DNA from: Syntrophomonas palmitatica JCM 14374
GTDB taxonomy: Bacteria; Bacillota; Syntrophomonadia; Syntrophomonadales; Syntrophomonadaceae
Assembly: GCF_001311885.1 (NCBI RefSeq)
Contig: NZ_BBCE01000013.1
Location: 1-64,000 of the forward strand
Length of the DNA stretch: 64,000 nt
Reading direction: 5' to 3'
Shown in pieces: positions 60,855-64,000 of this stretch. Position numbers and translations under genes: made by a program. Positions within the stretch are counted from its first letter, which is position 1, and every line of letters starts with the position of its first letter. The notes below the pieces were generated by a model. The model saw only the letters and a list, made by a program, of their open reading frames with translations. It did no database searches and was not told the origin of the DNA.

Positions 60855-62207
60855 TTAAGGCAGACCGCTCTGGTACGACTGCTGAGCCACCAAAAGCAGA
60901 CGGGAAGCGGTTTTGGTTCGCAGCTGGTTTACATCCAGGTCATTGATCCGAATCCGTTCCAGCCCGTCGGCATCCTTAAAAACCTGGTAAAGCTTGAAAG
61001 CCTCAGCGGGATTTGCTATTGCGTATGAAGTCAACAAGCCCCTGGCCTCCGCATCGCTTACGCAGTGATTTTCCATAATAAAACGCAAGGTCTCCAGGGA
61101 TTCCTGATCGGTATAAGGACATATGCCCAGAAGCTGCATTTTTTTAAAGCTTTCCCGCCCGTGCTCTGGATCGAAATTATCATTGGAACGGCCGATATCG
61201 TGAAAAAGAGCCGCCTGGCAGATAATTTCCCGTTCGCTGTTGTTCAGGGATTCGTAATGGGACAGAATAAGGCATAGCAGCAGCACCCGCCGGGTATGGC
61301 CGAGGCCGTGTATGCCATGGGGGCGGTGAAAGTATTCGGCCTGTAAACGGTCGGCATAATAGGCAAAGGAGGTAAAAACGCCGGCCTGTTTTAATTCCGG
61401 TTCAATATCTTCGAATTTTACAAGTTCCACGGGGTTAATCTCCTGTACGTCGCCTGGGTAAGCGATGATTTCTTTTTCCCGGCGGTCTTTTATATAAGCC
61501 ACCACCTTGTCAAGCGGAAGATAGCCCTTTAGTACCCGGCCCTGCCAGCGCCAGGCATATAATACGGCAATGTTGATATCCGTACTCCAGGAAGTAGCTG
61601 ATTCTATGCTGGCGTGAACCGGCTCCCCCCGGTAAACCGTGATGCGCCCCAGGTCATCCACCGGCGAAAGGGTTAGAGGCTCAGGGCGCAGCCCCTTAAT
61701 ATCAGCGATGAACTTGGGGTTGATATCCTCTAATTTATAAGCGCAGCGTGAAAATATATACCAAAAAATCTGATATCTTTCTTCAGGGGGAATCTCCGTA
61801 TAAAGGTCAAGGTAAGCCTTTAATGCCAGCTCGGGTTTGATAAGTTTAAAAAGATTTTTAAAATCGCGCTGCTGCAAACAATAGTCCAGACGGGCTTTTT
61901 CAAAACGAATCAGCTGCGGAATCTGCAAGGTATCCAGGGTATTAATATTAAAGGCAGGAAAGTCCAGCATAAGCAGATCACGGTAATATATATAACTGGC
62001 CCAGGGCTGATAACGATGAAAATAGAAATCAGATAAATTCAGGTTTTCGTTTTCCAGATAGGCCCTGCATTCCTCGAAACGAAACGTTTCCGGGCGAAAT
62101 TTCATTAAGGCCAGGTCATTTACGGAATTTATAATATTCAAGATATTTTTAGTTCGGTTGTTAAGCACTTCTTCGAGTTTCAAGCGGGGGTCTTCCTTTC
62201 GCCGCAT
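60855..62207 (-). CDS. Putative ADP-ribosyltransferase-like / HD-domain fusion protein
   Basis: 450 aa, intact. Residues 1-180 are an unrecognised helical region. Residues 188-262 resemble an R-S-E-type ADP-ribosyltransferase: VYRGEP (R193), ATSWSTD (S208-T209), then a strand and helix, and REKEIIAYPGD with E244-K-E246 (ExE) and Pro-Gly after it. Residues 295-430 are an HD domain: GIHGLGHTRRV (H304), FHDIGRSND (H336-D337) and KDADGLERIR (D412/D414). Convergent with the gene before it. The HD part is firm. The ART part rests on motif spacing only. Substrate unknown. Confidence 0.6.
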   Translation of the reverse strand: MRRKEDPRLKLEEVLNNRTKNILNIINSVNDLALMKFRPETFRFEECRAYLENENLNLSDFYFHRYQPWASYIYYRDLLMLDFPAFNINTLDTLQIPQLIRFEKARLDYCLQQRDFKNLFKLIKPELALKAYLDLYTEIPPEERYQIFWYIFSRCAYKLEDINPKFIADIKGLRPEPLTLSPVDDLGRITVYRGEPVHASIESATSWSTDINIAVLYAWRWQGRVLKGYLPLDKVVAYIKDRREKEIIAYPGDVQEINPVELVKFEDIEPELKQAGVFTSFAYYADRLQAEYFHRPHGIHGLGHTRRVLLLCLILSHYESLNNSEREIICQAALFHDIGRSNDNFDPEHGRESFKKMQLLGICPYTDQESLETLRFIMENHCVSDAEARGLLTSYAIANPAEAFKLYQVFKDADGLERIRINDLDVNQLRTKTASRLLLVAQQSYQSGLP

Positions 62208-62241
62208 TGTGTCAGTCAGGCCTGGAACGGCTGGTTATCTG

Positions 62242-62856
62242 TTAATCTGAATCACTGCTCCGGGTAGCGATGTTGAAACCTTTCTTTTTCCCTAAAAAAC
62301 GGCCTATGGCCAGCATAATAATAATAGCGCATATAATCAGCAGGGTAAGTCTTGTATCCTTCATGCCGAAAAGGCTTACTCCCAGACCGGTATATAAGAC
62401 CGCTGTGGGCATCTTGCCGAGGGTTATCGAAACCAAAAAATTGCGAAACGATATGCCGCTTAACCCTGCCGCCGCATTCACTACCGGGGAAGGAACCAGG
62501 GGAATGCACAGCGCCACCGCAATAGTCCAAAAAGCGGTTTCTGGTTTGATGTCTTTCAAATCATAATGAAAGCGGTCTTTAATCTTTTGCCGGGCCCAGT
62601 CAGCTCCAGCTGCTTTGCATATCCAGAAGCAAATGCATGACCCGGCTACGGCCCCGGCCCAGGATAAAAGCAGTCCGCCTTTAAAACCTAATAAGGCCCC
62701 GGCTAGAGCTGCCAGCACTATATAAGGGAAAACAGGCAAGACGGCTTGGATTACTAATCCTATAAAAAGCACTGCCGGAGCAAACATGCCCAAAGATCTT
62801 AAATCATAGCCAAGGTTAACCAGATGGGCGTGATTAAGGCTGTTTATAAACTCCAT
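62242..62856 (-). CDS. TVP38/TMEM64 (DedA-like) membrane protein
   Basis: 204 aa, five or more hydrophobic segments. Family features: VLPVFPYIVLAALAGALLGFKGGLLLSW, then the loop after WARQKIKDRFHYDL and the IPLVPSPVVNAAAGLSGISFRNFLVS stretch containing the P...N.A.G pattern. A likely scramblase or lipid-related transporter by family; no specific substrate. AGGAGG before the ATG. 34 nt before the HD fusion gene. Confidence 0.85.
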   Translation of the reverse strand: MEFINSLNHAHLVNLGYDLRSLGMFAPAVLFIGLVIQAVLPVFPYIVLAALAGALLGFKGGLLLSWAGAVAGSCICFWICKAAGADWARQKIKDRFHYDLKDIKPETAFWTIAVALCIPLVPSPVVNAAAGLSGISFRNFLVSITLGKMPTAVLYTGLGVSLFGMKDTRLTLLIICAIIIMLAIGRFLGKKKGFNIATRSSDSD

Positions 62857-62992
62857 AAGTTCCTCCTGATCTTAAATCAAACATATCAAGGCCGTGCAGG
62901 GTTGTCAAGAAAGGCCTGGAAACATCATAAAAACTTGGCCTGCTGAAGGACTGTGTTATAATAAGGATTATTCAGGTATTCAAGGTGAATTC

Positions 62993-63622
62993 ATGCAGTT
63001 TAACGCGCTGGATTATATTATAGCAGCATTGGTTCTGCTGGCCTTGATCAGGGGGCTTAGGCAGGGTCTGCTGGGAGTTTTGAGCGGAATCGCAGGCATT
63101 ATTGCGGGCTTCATTCTGGCCGGGATTTTTTCTCATGACCTGGCGGCCTGGTTAGACAGCGGCCTGGGGATTACAAAACTGCTTTCCGCCCGGCTGGAGG
63201 ATGCCCTGCCATTAGCGGCGCTGGCGCCCGAACCGGTGTCAAAGCTGCCGGGTTTAAGCAACCTTTGCCAGGAGGCCGCAACCTTCCTGGCAGGCAATAT
63301 ACTGGAGATAGTATCCTTTTTACTCTTAATTATTATCGGCAGCCTGGCGGTTAAGTGGATCGCCGGGGGGTTAAGCCAGCTGGTTTCCGGGACGCTTTTT
63401 TCACATTTTAATCGAGTTCTGGGGGGGGTTCTGGAAGCGGTCAAAGTGGTTTTTATTATGGTTATTTTACTGGGCCTGATTGCGCCTTCCCTGGAATTGG
63501 GAGAAAGCATGGGCTTGCCGGCCGCAAAAAGCATGTGCGGGTATATTGATCATTCGGTTATATGCGGAATCTGCAAAGATATTTTTGTATGGGGCAAAGA
63601 CTGGATGAGTCTTGATGCATAG
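62993..63622 (+). CDS. CvpA family membrane protein
   Basis: ATG 62993 (MQFNALDYIIAALVLLALIRGLRQG) behind AAGGTG; a longer frame from 62894 lacks a site. 209 aa with four transmembrane segments. The N-terminal D-x-I-I..G..G(L/R)..G pattern and the HFNRVLGGVLEAVKV segment are typical of CvpA/colicin V production proteins. A TATAAT-like box lies at 62956. Function in Gram-positives unknown. Confidence 0.85.
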   Translation: MQFNALDYIIAALVLLALIRGLRQGLLGVLSGIAGIIAGFILAGIFSHDLAAWLDSGLGITKLLSARLEDALPLAALAPEPVSKLPGLSNLCQEAATFLAGNILEIVSFLLLIIIGSLAVKWIAGGLSQLVSGTLFSHFNRVLGGVLEAVKVVFIMVILLGLIAPSLELGESMGLPAAKSMCGYIDHSVICGICKDIFVWGKDWMSLDA

Positions 63623-63677
63623 CTTTTTTCGCCGTTCAGGAAAAATGAAGGTAAAGATATTAAGGAGGTAATTTGTT

Positions 63678-64000
63678 TTGGCTGACAATAAGGAAGATCT
63701 AAAACGTAATGCGTGGCGTCGCCTGGATAAACGGGACATGAAGAAAGCGGAACAGATCAGCCAGGGCTACCTGGATTTTCTGAGCCGGGCCAAAACTGAA
63801 CGCGAAGCTGTCGATTATATTCTGGATATCGCGCGTCAGCGCGGCTTTGAAGAATTAGAGAGCATCAAATCTTTAAAGCCGGGGCAAAAAATCATTTTTA
63901 AGGATAAAGGAAAGGTTTGCGCTCTGGTGGTCATAGGCAGTGAACCGCTGGAAAAAGGCTTTAATCTGGTGGCGTCACATATTGACAGCCCCCGTTTGGA
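63678..64000 (+). CDS. M18 family aminopeptidase (partial, runs off window)
   Basis: TTG 63678 lies 8 nt after AAGGAGGT. The visible 107 codons read LADNKEDLKRNAWRRLDKRDM..., then LSRAKTEREAVDYIL, and end at ASHIDSPRL, the H-x-D-x-P zinc-ligand motif of M18 aminopeptidases. Cleaves N-terminal residues from peptides. Starts 55 nt after cvpA, probably the same transcript. Confidence 0.9.
   Translation, partial: MADNKEDLKRNAWRRLDKRDMKKAEQISQGYLDFLSRAKTEREAVDYILDIARQRGFEELESIKSLKPGQKIIFKDKGKVCALVVIGSEPLEKGFNLVASHIDSPRL

Overview
This window looks like the chromosomal replication-origin region of a spore-forming Firmicute (class Clostridia, moderate G+C). I infer a Syntrophomonas-like anaerobe from the gene order gyrA-gyrB-remB-recF-dnaN-dnaA | rpmH-rnpA-yidD-yidC-jag-mnmE-mnmG-rsmG-noc-parA-parB, the YyaC sporulation protein, and a complete selenocysteine set (selA, selB, tRNA-Sec). 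The genus cannot be proved from this sequence alone.

Layout. (1) 0-1.4 kb: partial tadA, tRNA-Arg(CCU) and a lone winged-helix regulator. (2) 1.7-14.4 kb: an accessory defence region. It holds an XRE/ImmA regulator-protease pair, a two-gene PLD-helicase plus Eco57I-type methylase module, a small BhlA/DUF2922/DUF1659 cluster, and an A+T-rich three-gene restriction-modification-like operon: a C5-cytosine methyltransferase, a LAGLIDADG-fold protein that has lost its catalytic acids, and a PD-(D/E)XK nuclease. (3) 14.6-21.2 kb: three tRNA genes, then a serine operon (UCC-specifier T-box, class V aminotransferase, serA, serS) and pdxS-pdxT. (4) 21.4-39.4 kb: the origin core on both strands, ending in a perfect parS site in the loop of a long hairpin behind parB. 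(5) 40-49.5 kb: M23 peptidase, bactofilin, phosphoribosyltransferase, yyaC, ykvI-like transporter, selA, selB, livF, acuB and selC. (6) 49.5-54.4 kb: two secreted proteins (dockerin-like; SLH-FecR-double cohesin) lying between selC and a decayed direct repeat of the selC 3' end, which looks like an old tRNA-targeted island. (7) 54.5-64 kb: an AlgI/AlgJ-like O-acetylation pair, an ion-transporter-superfamily permease, a lipoprotein carbonic anhydrase, a membrane-anchored protein of unknown function, a protein that appears to join an ADP-ribosyltransferase-like domain to an HD domain, a DedA/TVP38-like protein, CvpA, and the start of an M18 aminopeptidase.

More than twenty reading frames, including gyrA, gyrB, dnaA, recF, yidC, mnmE, parB, selA and selB, are broken by single-base indels, mostly missing bases in short homopolymers. 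Because these genes are essential or intact in their other parts, I read this as uncorrected sequencing error and annotate each as one gene with the shift noted. Intergenic DNA carries at least three dispersed repeat families.
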